NCBI RefSeq assembly: GCF_041734735.1
Contig: NC_134876.1
Location: 82,761,174 to 82,825,173 of the forward strand
Reading direction: 5' to 3'
Length of the DNA: 64,000 nucleotides
Source of the DNA: Babylonia areolata
Taxonomy: Eukaryota; Mollusca; Gastropoda; Neogastropoda; Buccinidae
Shown here: in pieces, positions 1 through 12,505 of the stretch
Numbering within the stretch: the first letter of the stretch is position 1
Layout of the letters: each line of letters starts with the position of its first letter
The notes under the pieces: generated by a model
Told to the model about the DNA's origin: nothing
Databases searched by the model: none
What the model saw: only the letters and a program-made list of their open reading frames with translations
Translations under genes and position numbers: made by a program

Positions 1-276
1 TTCACAAAAAAAATGCTTTTTGTTAAAGATCAACAATCTGATTCTGGTATTCCTACACATCATTACGTTATAGGCAATAGCAAGCCATAGCAAAAGTGAC
101 AAAATCATTTAACTGAATAGAGCTTAGACATTCATCTGTATACTTCTCTCAAAATAAAAGTACTTCTTATTGGCCATGACAGTCAAAATAACAAAATGTT
201 AACTTCTTAAGAGATAAATAAACCAAACAGAGAGACCGACAGGCAGACATATAGACAGACACAAAGACAAATAGAC

Positions 277-279
<3 letters not shown>

Positions 280-363
<84 letters not shown>
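280..363. repeat. (GA)n microsatellite
   Basis: An uninterrupted GA run of about 84 bp. It gives long serine/leucine frames on the - strand that are not genes. Confidence 0.95.
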
Positions 364-366
<3 letters not shown>

Positions 367-649
367 AGAGAGAAACAATTAACGCAAGAAACAATTAACA
401 CACAAACGCGGCACTACACAACACACGCTTGAAGCTTTAAGGATTATTAACAACGAGCGACTTTGTCTGCGTGTTACCTCTTGGCAGCGAAAGAAATAAA
501 GCGGTTGTCATACTGTTCTTTACGTTCTGGCCTAGTGCGCGGTATCTGCGCCAACTTAATCGGATTTGCAAACAGGCTCACAACTGAACAACTTCAAATC
601 GGTTCTCGGCTTCAATAGGTTCCCCAGTGCGTCTAATTCCGTGTCAGGT

Positions 650-775
650 TGCATTGCGTTGCGTTGCGACGCGACGCGTTTCGACGCGTTTCGATACCAT
701 GCGACGCGATGTGACGCGATATGGTTGAGTTGCGTGGCATTCTGTTGCGCCGAATTGCATCGCATCTTGTCGTGG
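650..775. repeat. Degenerate 5-bp periodic repeat
   Basis: Pentamers such as TTGCG, ACGCG and TTTCG follow one another in 5-bp register for about 125 bp, giving a CpG-rich block inside AT-rich DNA. It is best read as an old pentanucleotide microsatellite. Confidence 0.75.
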
Positions 776-1042
776 TTGTGCCACTGAGTCTGGAAACAGC
801 TTAACTCTCTCGCTTCGTAGTCGGAAATGTTTCAAGCCCAACGTCACTCATTTCATTTGCCTGAGGAAGAGCCTGTGGCTCGATACGTTGCCTCTTTTAT
901 CTCATGACCTTTACCAAAATCTTTTAGTCTACCTCTTACTGTTCAAGCCCAAACAACTGATTCACCAAGTCCTCAAAACAATCAACACGCTGCACCGCTT
1001 CCTACTTTCCCTATAACTAGTGAACAGGGTTACTGGTCCAAT

Positions 1043-1275
1043 AGCCTTTTGCGGCCATCCGGGCAGTGAATTCATATCCACAGTGCCTCGTGCTCGCCAT
1101 AGGCAGGCGGGGCCCAATCCTCTCGAGACTTCCGCCGCTTTGATTTCACACCTTCCCCAGCCGAAGTCAGGTATTCACACACCTGAGTGGAGTGAGGAAA
1201 GTCGGAAGGTAAATGTGCCCATTCCCAAAGGACACAACATTATGCCGAAACGGGGCCTGGAATCCTGATCACTGG
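1043..1275 (-). mobile_element. tRNA-derived SINE fragment (family 2)
   Basis: This matches the element at 6,050-6,312. Both share the stretch ATGCCGAAACGGGGCCT followed by CCTGATCA, and both share a CTCGCC..AGG..GGCCCAA segment further left. Read on the - strand, the shared block lies at the B-box end of a tRNA-like head. The head itself is incomplete here. Confidence 0.65.
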
Positions 1276-1773
1276 TACCCTCGACCCCTCAACCCTGATA
1301 AATATATAAGCTGTTTTCTTTACGACACCACGGATCCACTCCAAATTCATTTTTAACTCTCTCCATACGAACGGCGAAACAGACGACGTTAACAGATCCA
1401 ATTCATTTTTAAATCTCGTCAACAAATCGAATTCTGGATATGCCAGACCAAAGGTCGATCGGTTAGGAAACATGGTTCGTGCTTCAGTCGTGGTCTATAG
1501 CAGACAGATGGACCGACACCTATACATTTCTCCATTAGGGGGGGTGCGTGAGATTCCGGCAGTAGTCAATACCGACAAACCAGGCTGGGTGCTAAGTTGG
1601 GAGGGAAGGAGTGTGTTTGCCGTCAACACACAGTTGGCGAGTATCGTGAGGGGGTGGAAGGAGCGGGCGGAAGCACTCTGGAATACAATCGTTGGGTGGC
1701 GGTTTATATTACCATGATTAATGTGTTCCGTGAACACTGTATCGTGTGCCTGGGCGTGTGGGTATTTTTCAGT

Positions 1774-1776
<3 letters not shown>

Positions 1777-1837
<61 letters not shown>
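1777..1837. repeat. (GT)n microsatellite
   Basis: A pure GT run of about 60 bp. Confidence 0.95.
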
Positions 1838-1838
<1 letters not shown>

Positions 1839-1881
1839 GATGCCGCGTATGGGTGTCTTTCTTGTGTGAGTCTGTGCATGA

Positions 1882-1884
<3 letters not shown>

Positions 1885-1963
<79 letters not shown>

Positions 1964-1964
1964 C
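1885..1964. repeat. (CT)n microsatellite
   Basis: A CT run of about 80 bp with one interruption, about 50 bp after the preceding GT run. Confidence 0.95.
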
Positions 1965-2634
1965 GCACTTTATTTCGTGAAAGTCAGATATGAATATGGT
2001 TGATTATACCAGCGCCTTTCTTTTCTTTTCTTTTTCAATCACAATTCGTAACTGTACAGTAGGGTGATGAAAAGTCCAAATTATGACAGCCGTGCATGTA
2101 TCAACGATATTCTTTCTTTCCATGTTAACACTCTGGCTAAACCAAAGCTGTCAGTAACAAAATGATGACAGGGAAAGCTGCAAAATACAGTACAATAATT
2201 CGCGATTTTAAAAAATCTCTTTTAAAAAGAAATCATTAGAAAATGACGAATATGTGTTGTTATTGTTGTTTTCAAACAGTCCCGATATAATTCATTCAGA
2301 CAGAAGCTAGGCTAATCAAGAGAGAATCTTAGCAAATTAAGACATGAGTTGCCCTAATTAAGACTGTAGCTAGGCTAAGCGGGACAGAAGCTGGGCTGGT
2401 TAAGACAGAAGGTAACATAAAGTGGAACAACAACGTAAAAAAAACTAAAAGTAAAACCCATAAAATTCCCCATAACAATACTATACACATTGTTCGCATT
2501 TTACTGGACTGAAATTGACAGAATCTCTCAATCAAAAAAAAGTGAATGTTTTTCTTTTGGCAACAGCAAATCCTCCATACATTATTAACATGAAGTCACA
2601 GCAGGAGTTATCCTTCTCACAGAAGTGGCCCATT

Positions 2635-3169
2635 GACGGGTGCAATAGCCGAATGGTTAAAGCGCTGGGTTTTCAATCTGAGGGTCCTGGGTTCGAATCT
2701 CGGTGCACCTGGTGGGTAAAGGGTGGAGATTTTTCCGATCTCCCAGGTCAACATATGTGCAGACCTGCTAGTGCCTGAACCCCCTTCGTGTGTATGCGCA
2801 CGCAGAAGATCAAATACGCACGTTAAAGATCCTGTAATCCATGTCGGCGTTCGGTGGGTTATGGAAACAAGAATATACCCAGCATGCACACCCTGAAAAC
2901 GGAGTGTGGCTGCCTACATGGCGGTGTAAATAAATAAAAACGGTCATACACGTGAAACGTTACATGTCTGTCTGAGTGTGTATGCGTGTGCGTCTGAAAT
3001 CTGATTGAATGACACAGGAAACAAATGATGAGCGCCCAGTGGCAGCCGTCAGTCGGCTCTACACAGGTAGGCAGCCTGTGGTGCAAATGTCCCCGTGAAT
3101 GTAAAACGCTTAGAGCTTGGTCTCTGACCGAGGATAGGCGCTATATAAGTATCCACCTCAATCAATCAG
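2635..3169 (+). mobile_element. tRNA-derived SINE, full length (family 1, long tail)
   Basis: The tRNA-like head has an A-box region (ATAGCCGAATGGTTAAAGCG) and a B box (GGTTCGAATC). It is followed by a body shared with copies at 4,348, 7,349 and 21,768. The 3' part carries the segment CTTAGAGCTTGG..TCTCTGACCGAGG and ends in GGCGCTATATAAGTATCC plus a short TCAA repeat. The copies at 7,349 and 21,768 have the same head and body but a different, shorter end. An open frame across the element is incidental. Confidence 0.85.
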
Positions 3170-3440
3170 TTTGCTCAAGTCACTGACGTTTGTACGTCCT
3201 GTTTACCTTTTCAGGGCGGACTGGTTGGCGTAAGAGGCTAAGAGGTCTGTCTTATCTGGGATTAGCTAAAAACACTAGGGCTGTGTTATCTCACGCGTTG
3301 AACTTGTGTCGTGGGGCGGCTTCCACCACTGTGCTGACACTGATAAAAACGTTTGCTCACACTGAAAACGTTTCAGTGAATACGAACCAATTTTCCCTTT
3401 TCTTGTGTGTGTGGGGGGTGAGGAGCGGGGAGGTTGTGTC

Positions 3441-3444
3441 TGGG

Positions 3445-3489
<45 letters not shown>
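3441..3489. repeat. (GT)n microsatellite
   Basis: A GT run of about 48 bp. A related CA run lies at 3,603-3,627. Confidence 0.95.
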
Positions 3490-3491
<2 letters not shown>

Positions 3492-4347
3492 TGGGGGACT
3501 GGGGGGTTAACAAACAATGAAAAAAAATTTTTTTCATTAGTCTGGTCCTCGACCTACTTCTGTCGTGTCTGTCAAAAACAGGATTTGAATCTTGAAATTG
3601 TATACACACACACACACACACACACACGTACTACAGAACTACTACTAAAAAAAAAAAATTTTTTAAACGGTCTTGCATGCCCCGCGTATTACTCTCTGCT
3701 GACTTGTGACTCAGTGGTGTGAGCACTGCAAACGCTAACTCCAACAATCACAGCTTCACCCTCCTGGTGAGTTTACCGTAAGACTAACCCTGCTCGCAGT
3801 AAGTAATCAATCAATCAGTTGAAAATCCGATACCGCTGAACCTGGCACATGGCAGACAATATGTTTCAAAAGATCGATATTCATGGCGAGATGTGTTTCT
3901 TTCTTCGTGAATAAGAAAGGCAATGTGTATGCACCACCACAGACTTCGTGAATCGTTTTGAAACGCTACGTTGTCATAATAGGAAATCAGCAACAACATT
4001 AATAATCATGAAATCGTAATGAATAATTGCGGATCATGCAAACGTCAAAATTAACCACTGTGTCTAAGGTGTACATGCGTCTGTCGTGCCAAGCGATTTA
4101 CAGCATATGCAGTTGAAAGCCGTAACTAATGACAATAAAGCTTTGTACCGTTCTAGATCCCAAAGTCACAAAGTTGCTATCTTTCCTTCCTTTAGACGCG
4201 CTAATTCATACTATGACCAGTTCACAAGTATCCAAAATAATAAATTTCAACATCAAAACTACACCCATATCGCAGTATGGTGTGAATGCAAATCTTTCCC
4301 ATTTCCATAAAAAGCGACTAACTTCACCATTATGATGTAGCCCTTTT

Positions 4348-4800
4348 GTCAGCGTTCGGTGGGTTGTGGAAACAAGAACATGCACAGCATCACACCCCAG
4401 AAAACGGAGTATGGCTGCCTACATTTCAGGGTAAATAAACAAAACAGGCATACACACAAAATTTTACACGTCTGAGTGTGAGTTATTCATTTATTTAGAC
4501 GACTTGCTTTTGCACATATTCTTGAAGCTCTATGCACTTGTGAGTGTGGTTTTGTGTGTGTGTGTGTGTGTGTGTCTGTGTGTCTGTGTTTGTCTGTGTT
4601 TGTGTGTGTGCGTGCGTGACTGAAACATAACTGAATGATACAGGAAACGAACGATGAACGCCCCATGACAGCTGTCAGTCGGCTCTACCAAGGCAGACAG
4701 TCTGTATGCGATGTAAATGACTCCGTGTTTGTAAAGCGCTTAGAGCTTTGTCTCTGACCGAGGAAAGGCGCTATGTAAGTATCCGTATCATCAACATCAC
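4348..4800 (+). mobile_element. SINE family 1, 5'-truncated copy
   Basis: It begins inside the SINE body (GCGTTCGGTGGGTT) and lacks the tRNA-like head. It carries the long tail with TCTCTGACCGAGGAAAGGCG and CTATGTAAGTATCC. A GT microsatellite (about 4,553-4,612) has expanded inside it. Confidence 0.8.
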
Positions 4801-5057
4801 CAGCCATTTTCGAACCAAGTGTGCCATGGACTGGCTCTTCTATTGCCTACTATTCCACACCCCCTGGCAATCTATGTGACCGATCATGCATGCATGGTGT
4901 CACACTGACTGAGAGAAAGGTCGACCCAGCAATGCCAGGTTCACCTTGAACAGGTAACTGATCTTTTCATTGTCTCACGATGAATGTGTGTGTAGTCGGC
5001 CTATGGTGTTGGTGTGTGTGCTAAATAATTGAGAAATAGGATAAACAGTTAATAGGA

Positions 5058-5058
<1 letters not shown>

Positions 5059-5109
<51 letters not shown>
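5059..5109. repeat. (GT)n microsatellite
   Basis: A GT run of about 50 bp. A second one lies at 5,311-5,357. Confidence 0.95.
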
Positions 5110-5305
5110 TGAGACAGACAGGCGTACAGAGAGTGTGATTCAACAGTGAAAGAGAGACAGAAATAGAGAGACAGACTGGCAGACAGCGACAGTGGCACAG
5201 TCACGGAGACAGGCGAATACAGACATAGAAACAGACTGGTAAGCATTGATACCGACAGACAGTTAATGATTAGTGAGTGATTATGTGTCGACAAAAGCAA
5301 GAATG

Positions 5306-5310
<5 letters not shown>

Positions 5311-5357
<47 letters not shown>
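5311..5357. repeat. (GT)n microsatellite
   Basis: A GT run of about 47 bp. Confidence 0.95.
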
Positions 5358-5358
<1 letters not shown>

Positions 5359-5627
5359 CTGTGCGTGTGTGTCCCCCCCCACCCTCTCACTTTCTAACTG
5401 CATGTGTAAAATGATCGATATTTCACCCTGAAAAACACATCTATCTCTAATGGGCAGACAGACAGATATATAAACAAACAATGAATGAAGGTGACGCATG
5501 ACACTTGTCCCCACCACGTGTTACCTGCTAAAAGTTAATGACAAAATGTTAATCACACAACAACAGACAACAACAAAAGCAGCAACGACAAAAAACAAAA
5601 ACAAAACCAAAAAAAAACAAATCTCAC

Positions 5628-5916
5628 CAAAGACCGGAAGTCGAGTACTGCCGGGGTCACCGTACTTGACCTCCACGCCCTCTGGGATGCTGTCGATGTG
5701 GATGGCCCCCACTGCCGGCTCCTTCCTCTGTCGGCTGTCCCTCCCCGCGGCGCTCTTCCTCCCGGGGGTCCTCTCGCTGGCCAGGGGTCGTCCCGTGCCC
5801 ATGTCGGGGTCTGAGGGGGGTCGGTCCCCCACCCTGGACACCCCCCGGATGTCCAGATTGTCCGGGTTGGACATCCGGGACATGGGGTGTTGGATCTCGG
5901 GAAGGCTGACTCCCAT
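5628..5916 (-). CDS. Candidate first coding exon of an unrecognised gene
   Basis: On the - strand an ATG sits in a strong initiation context (CCAACCATGGGAG). It opens 96 codons plus one base, ending at a good splice donor (CTTTG then GTGAGA). The peptide starts MGVSLPEIQHPMSRMSNPDN, has a basic and serine-rich middle (GRKSAAGRDSRQRKEP) and ends IPEGVEVKYGDPGSTRLPVF. It is polar with no membrane segment, as in a cytosolic N-terminal tail. The exon is markedly richer in GC and CpG than its flanks, unlike the repeats around it. I do not recognise the family. The rest of the gene should lie to the left, past the window edge or in exons I cannot see. A chance open frame is the alternative; composition, start context and donor together argue for a real exon. 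Confidence 0.6.
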
Positions 5917-6049
5917 GGTTGGTGTGTCTGGTCTTTCTTTTTTTTTCTGTTTTACAACCTGAGACATTAGAATCATAACGACGGTGATGGTCATTTCGAA
6001 AGCTGGACGATGATCTTAATCGATCAAAATAATTAAAAGGCTAAAAGGT

Positions 6050-6312
6050 CAAGGTCCCGTAGCTTTTTATGGCCATTGGGTGATAATTCTACTGTGTATG
6101 AGGCTCGCCCTAGGAAGGTCAGGCCCAACCCTGTCCTTCCGTCGTTTTAACCTTTCCCATCCGAAATTTAGGTTCCCATTTGCACTTGGTGGAGTGCGGA
6201 GAATCGGAGTAAAGTACCTTTCCCAAGGACGCGACACCATGCCGAAACGGGGCCTCGAACCCTGATCAGTGGCGAACACTGTGTCAGAAGCCTAACGCTT
6301 AACCGAGTCTTC
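6050..6312 (-). mobile_element. tRNA-derived SINE (family 2)
   Basis: Read on the - strand it begins with a tRNA-like head (CTCGGTTAAGCGTTAGGC, then the B box GGTTCGAGGCCCC). It continues through about 200 bp of body shared with the fragment at 1,043-1,275. Confidence 0.75.
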
Positions 6313-6809
6313 AATGGTGTCTCCAAAATAATACGTGGAGATCAGTATCATGACTACGGTGATCAAAGTTACCAGGAAGTTTGTCATTCTAAAATGGAAC
6401 GGTGTGGGGGAATTTGATATACATCATGGACTGATCTTTCTTTCTTTCTTTCTCCTGATGTCCACTGGGTGTCTGAATGGCTGGCCCAGCTTAGAGCTTT
6501 CTGTCGTTAGAAATGCGGTATTCTTCGTCTTCACCCACCTCTTCAATCTTAAATCATTCTGTTTTTGTCATTTCAGGCGTCATGGCATATTAATTTGACG
6601 TTCATACGGAGAGTCAGACCCTTCGCTTAAAAAAAACAACAACAAAAAAAAAAAACATTGATCGGATCGATCTGCCTCAGAGAGGACGCAAGAGACCACC
6701 TAAGTGCGGCTCTTTTGAGCTCAGCTCGCTACCCCTTTGTTCACGCCCATGAAAAAGAAGTTTAAAAATGAGAGAAAGAATTAAATCGCCGCTAGCCAAT
6801 CGTGCGCGT

Positions 6810-6810
<1 letters not shown>

Positions 6811-6878
<68 letters not shown>
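6811..6878. repeat. (GT)n microsatellite
   Basis: A GT run of about 68 bp followed by a short GA run. Confidence 0.95.
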
Positions 6879-6882
<4 letters not shown>

Positions 6883-7348
6883 AAGAGAGAGAGAGATCAA
6901 ATAATGTTACTTATGGCCCAGCCGACCGGGGCTGAATATTCGTCAGTTCTTTATGCCAGTTGAAAAGAGACAGCCCATGTTTTAAGTTTTTGCTGTTGTT
7001 TATTTCTGGAGCCTTTTTTTTTTCTTCTTTTCTGATCAAAGTCAATATATACCCTTTAGTCTGATCAGTCATAATATTTGTATATTACATTACCGTTTAG
7101 TACTTAAAGAGACATTAATGGAGTCTTGCTGACCACGCAAGACCCAGTTTTACGAGTAGCTGCTATCTTATCTGTCAAGCTGTCTGTGTGTTTAATTCTC
7201 TTCAAATGACTTGTACCAGCTTGAAACAATCGTCACTGACTGGGGGACCCAAGGGGGTGAGAGATACGTCAGTCACTGCCAGCAACGCCCCAACTGATAA
7301 CTGTGGGCCACAAAGAACTGGCCATGTTTGTTCCTGGAGAAATAAGAC

Positions 7349-7727
7349 GGGCGCAATAGTCGAGTGGTTAAAGCGTTGGACGTTCAATCTGAGGGTCCAG
7401 GGTTCGAATCTCGGTAACGGCGCATGGTGGGTAAAGGGTGGAGATTTTTCCGATCTCCCAGGTCAACATATGTGCAGACCTGCTAGTGCCTGAACCCCCG
7501 TTCGTGTGTATACGCAAGCAGAAGATCATTTACGCACGTCAAAGATCTTGTAATCCATGTCAGCGTTTGGTGTGTTATGGAAACAAGAACATACCCAGCA
7601 TGCACACCCCCGAAAACGGAGTATGGCTGCTTACATGGCGGGGTAAAAACGGTCATACACGTAAAAGCCCACTCGTGTACATACGAGTGAACGTGGGAGT
7701 TGAAGCCCACGAATTAAGAAGAGGAAG
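7349..7727 (+). mobile_element. tRNA-derived SINE (family 1, short tail)
   Basis: The head (CAATAGTCGAGTGGTTAAAG, B box GGTTCGAATC) and body match the copy at 2,635. After the body it ends with GTGAACGTGGGAGTTGAAGC and a GAA-rich tail instead of the long tail. The - strand copy at 21,768 has this same short tail. Confidence 0.85.
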
Positions 7728-8383
7728 TTCCTGGAGAACGATAGCAAGGAGAGATGATAGATGATACCTTTTTTCTCTTTTTTACAATACAGCCATGTAG
7801 GTTTGGTATATCCGCATTAAAAAAAGTGTCTCGTTTTTGCTTTTGTTTGCTTCTTGTTTCTTGTCTTTTTCTTTTCTAGATAGTCGTCTCCCTTTCTGAA
7901 TGAACTTTTTTTCATTTCAAATTTTGTTACACATACACATGCAAAAAGAAAAAGAGACGGATATTACACGAATCCCTTATAAACAAACGCCTGAGAGTTA
8001 TAAAGAGGAAAAATTGGTGGAACGTTAAGGGTTTATTAGTGTGTTTTTTAACCAAACCGCAAAATATGTGAACTTGGGGAGATGGGGTCGCTTATTTCTT
8101 TTTTTTCTTTTCTTTTTTTTTCTTTCTTTCTTTTTTTTCTTCTTTTTTTCTTTTTTGTTTTAGCAGGAACATGTTTCTTGTTCTTTTTTTTCCTTAACCT
8201 TTTTATTCTGGATTCCACAGAACGTGGTTGGTCCAGGTGTATTCCCTGTTTTGGCTGGTTAAAAGTCCGCAGTGACACTTTTCGCTAAGGCTGATGAAAT
8301 ATTGTTGTGTCTGGGGAAGTCTCAATAAAAATCTGGAAAGATCACAGGCCAGTCTGGCTAAAATTGGCAGTCATTGAATAGCC

Positions 8384-8468
8384 TGATAATAAATGTCAGA
8401 GTCTTGGGGTAATCTGTCTAAAAATGGATAATAAATGTCAAAGTCTTGGGGTAATCTGTCTAAAAATG
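8384..8468. repeat. Two-copy 41-bp tandem repeat
   Basis: Two adjacent copies of a unit containing AATAAATGTCAGAGTCTTGG and GGTAATCTGTCTAAAAATGG, differing at very few bases. Confidence 0.85.
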
Positions 8469-8709
8469 GCAAATTTCTCGATAGTTTATGATTGTTTTCC
8501 TGTATGCTGAAAATCAATAAAAGACACCTATACACTAAGGTGAACAGTATGATTCGGGCAAGGAAGCATTTTGTCTGTCTTTCTGTCTGTGTGTCTGTCT
8601 GCCTGTCTGTCTGTGTGCCTTTAGTAACCGATGTGCTGAAAGCCGCATCAACATGACAAACTCTCTCTGCTGACATGTTATTCTTCAAAACAAAAAAATT
8701 ACTGCCTCC

Positions 8710-8711
<2 letters not shown>

Positions 8712-8762
<51 letters not shown>

Positions 8763-8775
8763 TACGTGTGTGCAT

Positions 8776-8806
<31 letters not shown>

Positions 8807-8823
8807 CGTGCGCGTGTGTGTGT
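8712..8823. repeat. (GT)n / (CG)n microsatellite
   Basis: Two GT runs with a short CG-rich stretch between and after them. Confidence 0.95.
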
Positions 8824-11138
8824 ATATGTGTATGTCTACCTGTGCTCCAATGCATTAGCTCCAAACTGACCAGGCCTCTTGTAACTCTCCGACCAGGTCG
8901 TTTGTAACGAACATAAACCGATGTCTGTATCCGCGACGCCTTGTCGCCGTGAACAACTCTAATACGCATATACTCACTCTCGTGAATCAAGTTTCTGTTA
9001 TGGATATGCACGCATAGTTCATGGCAAAGTAGGTCTGCATAACCACATTGCAGAAAGTAACAAACAAGCACGCAAAAAGGCAGTATCTTTGAGCTTGAAA
9101 TCCATTGGAAGAGTTTGACTTTTATGGCGACATGTTAAGCAGTCCGTCTTGTAAATTAGGGGGACCAATAGAGAGACAGAAATACTGTCTGCGTTGTCTT
9201 TCACCTTTATATCACCACCACCTTCTTGTTCATATTCTTGTTTTGTTGTTGTTGTTGTTGTTCTTCTTCTTCTTCTTATATTGTATTTTCACAGCCTTTA
9301 TTTCCCCCAACCATTTCACGCCTTTTGTGAAACAGCCAACAAATGCCGTGCAGATGAACCTGGAATAAACTGACGGTGTGAATGTTATTCCGCTAAAATC
9401 ATTTTTCAGATGTTTTTATCACATGGACATAAGCGATTAATAATATAATAATAATTATTATTATTATCATTATTATTGTTCTTATTATTGTCATTACATA
9501 AATTGTTTTAAAAACACTTCTTTCAAAATTCAAACAAAAATTACAGGACTCAACATATACACACACACACAAAAATACCTTTTGCAAGCACTGTCTCCTT
9601 GAGAGAAGAGATCCAGAAGACAAGACAAGACGATGCCCACCAGCACAGAATCTATCTCCCTACTATTCTTCCACAAAAAAGAACAGGCGGAAAGAGACGC
9701 ACAATGGTCGAACAATGGCGGCAGGACACTTCTCCCCTTGCACACAGTGTTGGTAAGCACGGTCCTTTCCGGTGCTAGGCGTTGCTATGGACCGGCCCCC
9801 ATACACCTCACGACGGGCCGTTTAAGATCGGCACCACACGTACACGGCCCCTACCTGCCTTTTGTTTTTTTACGGCTGACTGACTACCACCTACCACTCA
9901 GCGCTTACACAGACGTGTTCGAGGCTTACTGGTATATGGACTTATACAGGCCCAAGGTGCATACGACGCTTTTTTTTTCTTCACTTTTTCTTTCTTTCTT
10001 TCTTTCTTTTTTTTCTTTTTTTAAATTTTATTTTTTTATATAACTCCCAGGAACAGAGTGCAGCCTATATCATAATACGTTTCAGTTTTTCTGTTTCACA
10101 AACACCACAAAACAGTCCGGCAGCAGATCGGAGAGCACTGGAATCGATTTTGTTCGGTACTGGGGCTAATCTAAGCCAGAGTATGGCATGAAAGATTGTT
10201 TTAGTCACGAGCACTCGATGTAGAGCGCTCGCTTGTTGGCTCGCCGCTGTTTTTCGCTCCGCTTTCTTCGAGCCCTCTATGTTCCCCATCCCCCTCCTCT
10301 CATCTCTCCTTCTATCCCTCACCTCCGCGCCGCCCTCTTCCCCTTTCCTTCTCCCTGTCCTCCTCCACCAACGTCAAACGGCCGCCGATCTAGGTGACAA
10401 TCACTCGGGTCCCGCATTCCACCATTACAGATCTGTCGGCTGGATAATGGTGAGCACAAAAAACTACCACGCGTATGTTCGTTCTTTCTCTTCCAAATTC
10501 GAGACGTTAGAAGTTCGAGAAAAGGGTGTTGGTGAGGACACCATGGGACTTCAGAATGTTATTGCAGGATGTATAACATGGACAATAAGTTGTCCATCCT
10601 TGTCCAGAAACTAACGAACTGACAAAGACAACGGGGCACATATGTTATTCTGACTACGCAATCGTTCCTGATTCAGGTCAATGCTTAGATGACAGATTTG
10701 CTGCGTCTGGAAATCTGGAAGTGACCCAGTACAAGCAATATGTCTTGTTTTCTTAAAAGTTGTTCAGGTTTTCACAACTGCACGTTCACGTCCATCTGCA
10801 ACCCCCTCCTTAAATCGTATGTACATAAAAAGAACACCATGTTTTGCAGACATTAAAGAACTGCTACAGCAGTTGCCATGGCTCTTGCAAGAATTATGAT
10901 TTTCAATGGTAGAAGAACATCACAGCGTGTTTTTTTTTACCTGTTGTAAGAAAACATGAGACATTTGTCATGTGAAAAGGAATTACCTTACGTACGGAAG
11001 TGGAAGCAAATTCACTTGCCTTTAGTGGTTTGTTTGCAAACAGAAGAAAACACAAAGACAGCCATGTCATCATTCTAACCATGGTAAATGGAATGTGTGC
11101 TCTACATTTAGTAAAAGAAAGATTATGTCTCCAGATAT

Positions 11139-11150
<12 letters not shown>

Positions 11151-11193
<43 letters not shown>
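11151..11193. repeat. (TA)n microsatellite
   Basis: A TA run of about 43 bp. Confidence 0.95.
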
Positions 11194-11197
<4 letters not shown>

Positions 11198-11332
11198 TAA
11201 GGCCTGTTTGATATTCGGAACAAACTGGTGTCGAAGGAAGTGGACCAATACCGTCAGTCCTGCTACAACAGCTGGAGAGGGACAAAACGGAGTCAAATAT
11301 GGATGCTGTCATCAGTTGATAGTCTTGTAGAA

Positions 11333-11335
<3 letters not shown>

Positions 11336-11395
<60 letters not shown>
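11336..11395. repeat. (CA)n microsatellite
   Basis: A CA run of about 60 bp. Confidence 0.95.
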
Positions 11396-11400
<5 letters not shown>

Positions 11401-12308
11401 GAAATCTTAATATTATAGGTATACATGTACTTTGAAGGCAAAACGAACAACATGCTATGAAAAAAAATTAAAAGTTTAAAAATAATAATAATAAAATTAA
11501 AATATAATAATAATAATCATAATCATAATAATAATAATATATATATACATATACATATATATATTGGCATCTTATGAAAAGAAACATAAGACAAACTTTT
11601 TCAGGGTATATCAGACTCCTTTTAGAATCTGATGAAAGAAATCTGAAAATTGGAACAGGTAGAGAGGGAAGACGTTTTGATAACGAATGCATCCGGATGG
11701 GAGAGAATTAAAGAAAATGAGACAGTGAAAGAATTCCAGTCCTAGCAATTAGGACCTAAGTTTCACGAAGAAAACATATTTTCAATTGATTTCAAATAAA
11801 ATTCACAATACAACCTCCTAAATCAATAGGTCGTCAACAAGAAGACCAAAGTTTAAAAGTCAAAAGAACCAACAACACCAAAAACGATTTACTATGTAGA
11901 AAACTCATCAGACTCCATCTCCCCTGGAGAGATGGTGCTCCAATGTGCAAGAAAAGAAAATAAGTAGACCTCGAATGACCGTCACTTAGGTCTAAATGTC
12001 TGCAGGATCCTTACCTAAAAATCCACATGGACATGAATACTCTGCTGTAGAAGAAACTTGAAATAATAATAGAAGCAAAACATAACAACAAACACTGTAA
12101 TGATAAATTCATGTTCACTCAAATTCATGAGTGAGCTTTTGAGTGCACGACTGTTTTTATTCTGCCATTACGGAAGTGATCCTCCGTTTTCGGGTGTGAA
12201 CGCATGATGGTAGGCCTATGTTGGAGACTGAAAATTGCTCAATTCTTAACACAGCCTACAGCTGGAGTTAGGACCGCCAAGGATAACGCATATTCACAGG
12301 CACTTATG

Positions 12309-12316
12309 CACACACA

Positions 12317-12366
<50 letters not shown>
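12309..12366. repeat. (CA)n(GA)n compound microsatellite
   Basis: A CA run passes directly into a GA run. Confidence 0.95.
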
Positions 12367-12368
<2 letters not shown>

Positions 12369-12447
12369 TATGTATATGCGCGCGCGTCCGCGCAAAAACA
12401 CACTCACATGCACAAACGCATGCACCCAGTACCGTATGCTGCGCTTC

Positions 12448-12505
12448 ACTACACTACACTACACTACACTACAATGCAATGCAATGCAATGCAACGCAAA
12501 ACATG
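12448..12505. repeat. Compound pentanucleotide repeat
   Basis: About five CACTA units pass in register into about five CAATG units, keeping a 5-bp period across the change of motif. Confidence 0.85.

Larger units (their letters stand above)
1..5627. other. Left gene-poor stretch
   Basis: I see no convincing exon here. The stretch holds GA, GT and CT microsatellites, a 5-bp periodic repeat, a fragment of a tRNA-derived SINE and two copies of another SINE. Long open frames in it are simple-sequence translations. If the - strand exon at 5,628-5,916 is real, its next exons would lie here or beyond the left edge, but I could not recognise any. Confidence 0.5.

Noticed and set aside
1495-1968. Long frames rich in HT, CV or RE dipeptides (also at 8,685-9,071, 50,778-51,476 and similar places)
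   Set aside because: They are translations of CA, GT and GA microsatellites with no other coding signal.
2641-2710. Possible tRNA genes at tRNA-like heads (also 7,352, 22,080, 24,170 and 20,580)
   Set aside because: A and B boxes are present, but acceptor stems do not pair by eye and shared SINE bodies follow at several of these loci. They are SINE or repeat modules, not tRNA genes.
10279-10614. 111-residue + strand frame starting MFPIPLLSSLLLSL
   Set aside because: The start comes from a CT-rich tract, there is no supporting splice or homology signal, and composition matches the surrounding noncoding DNA.
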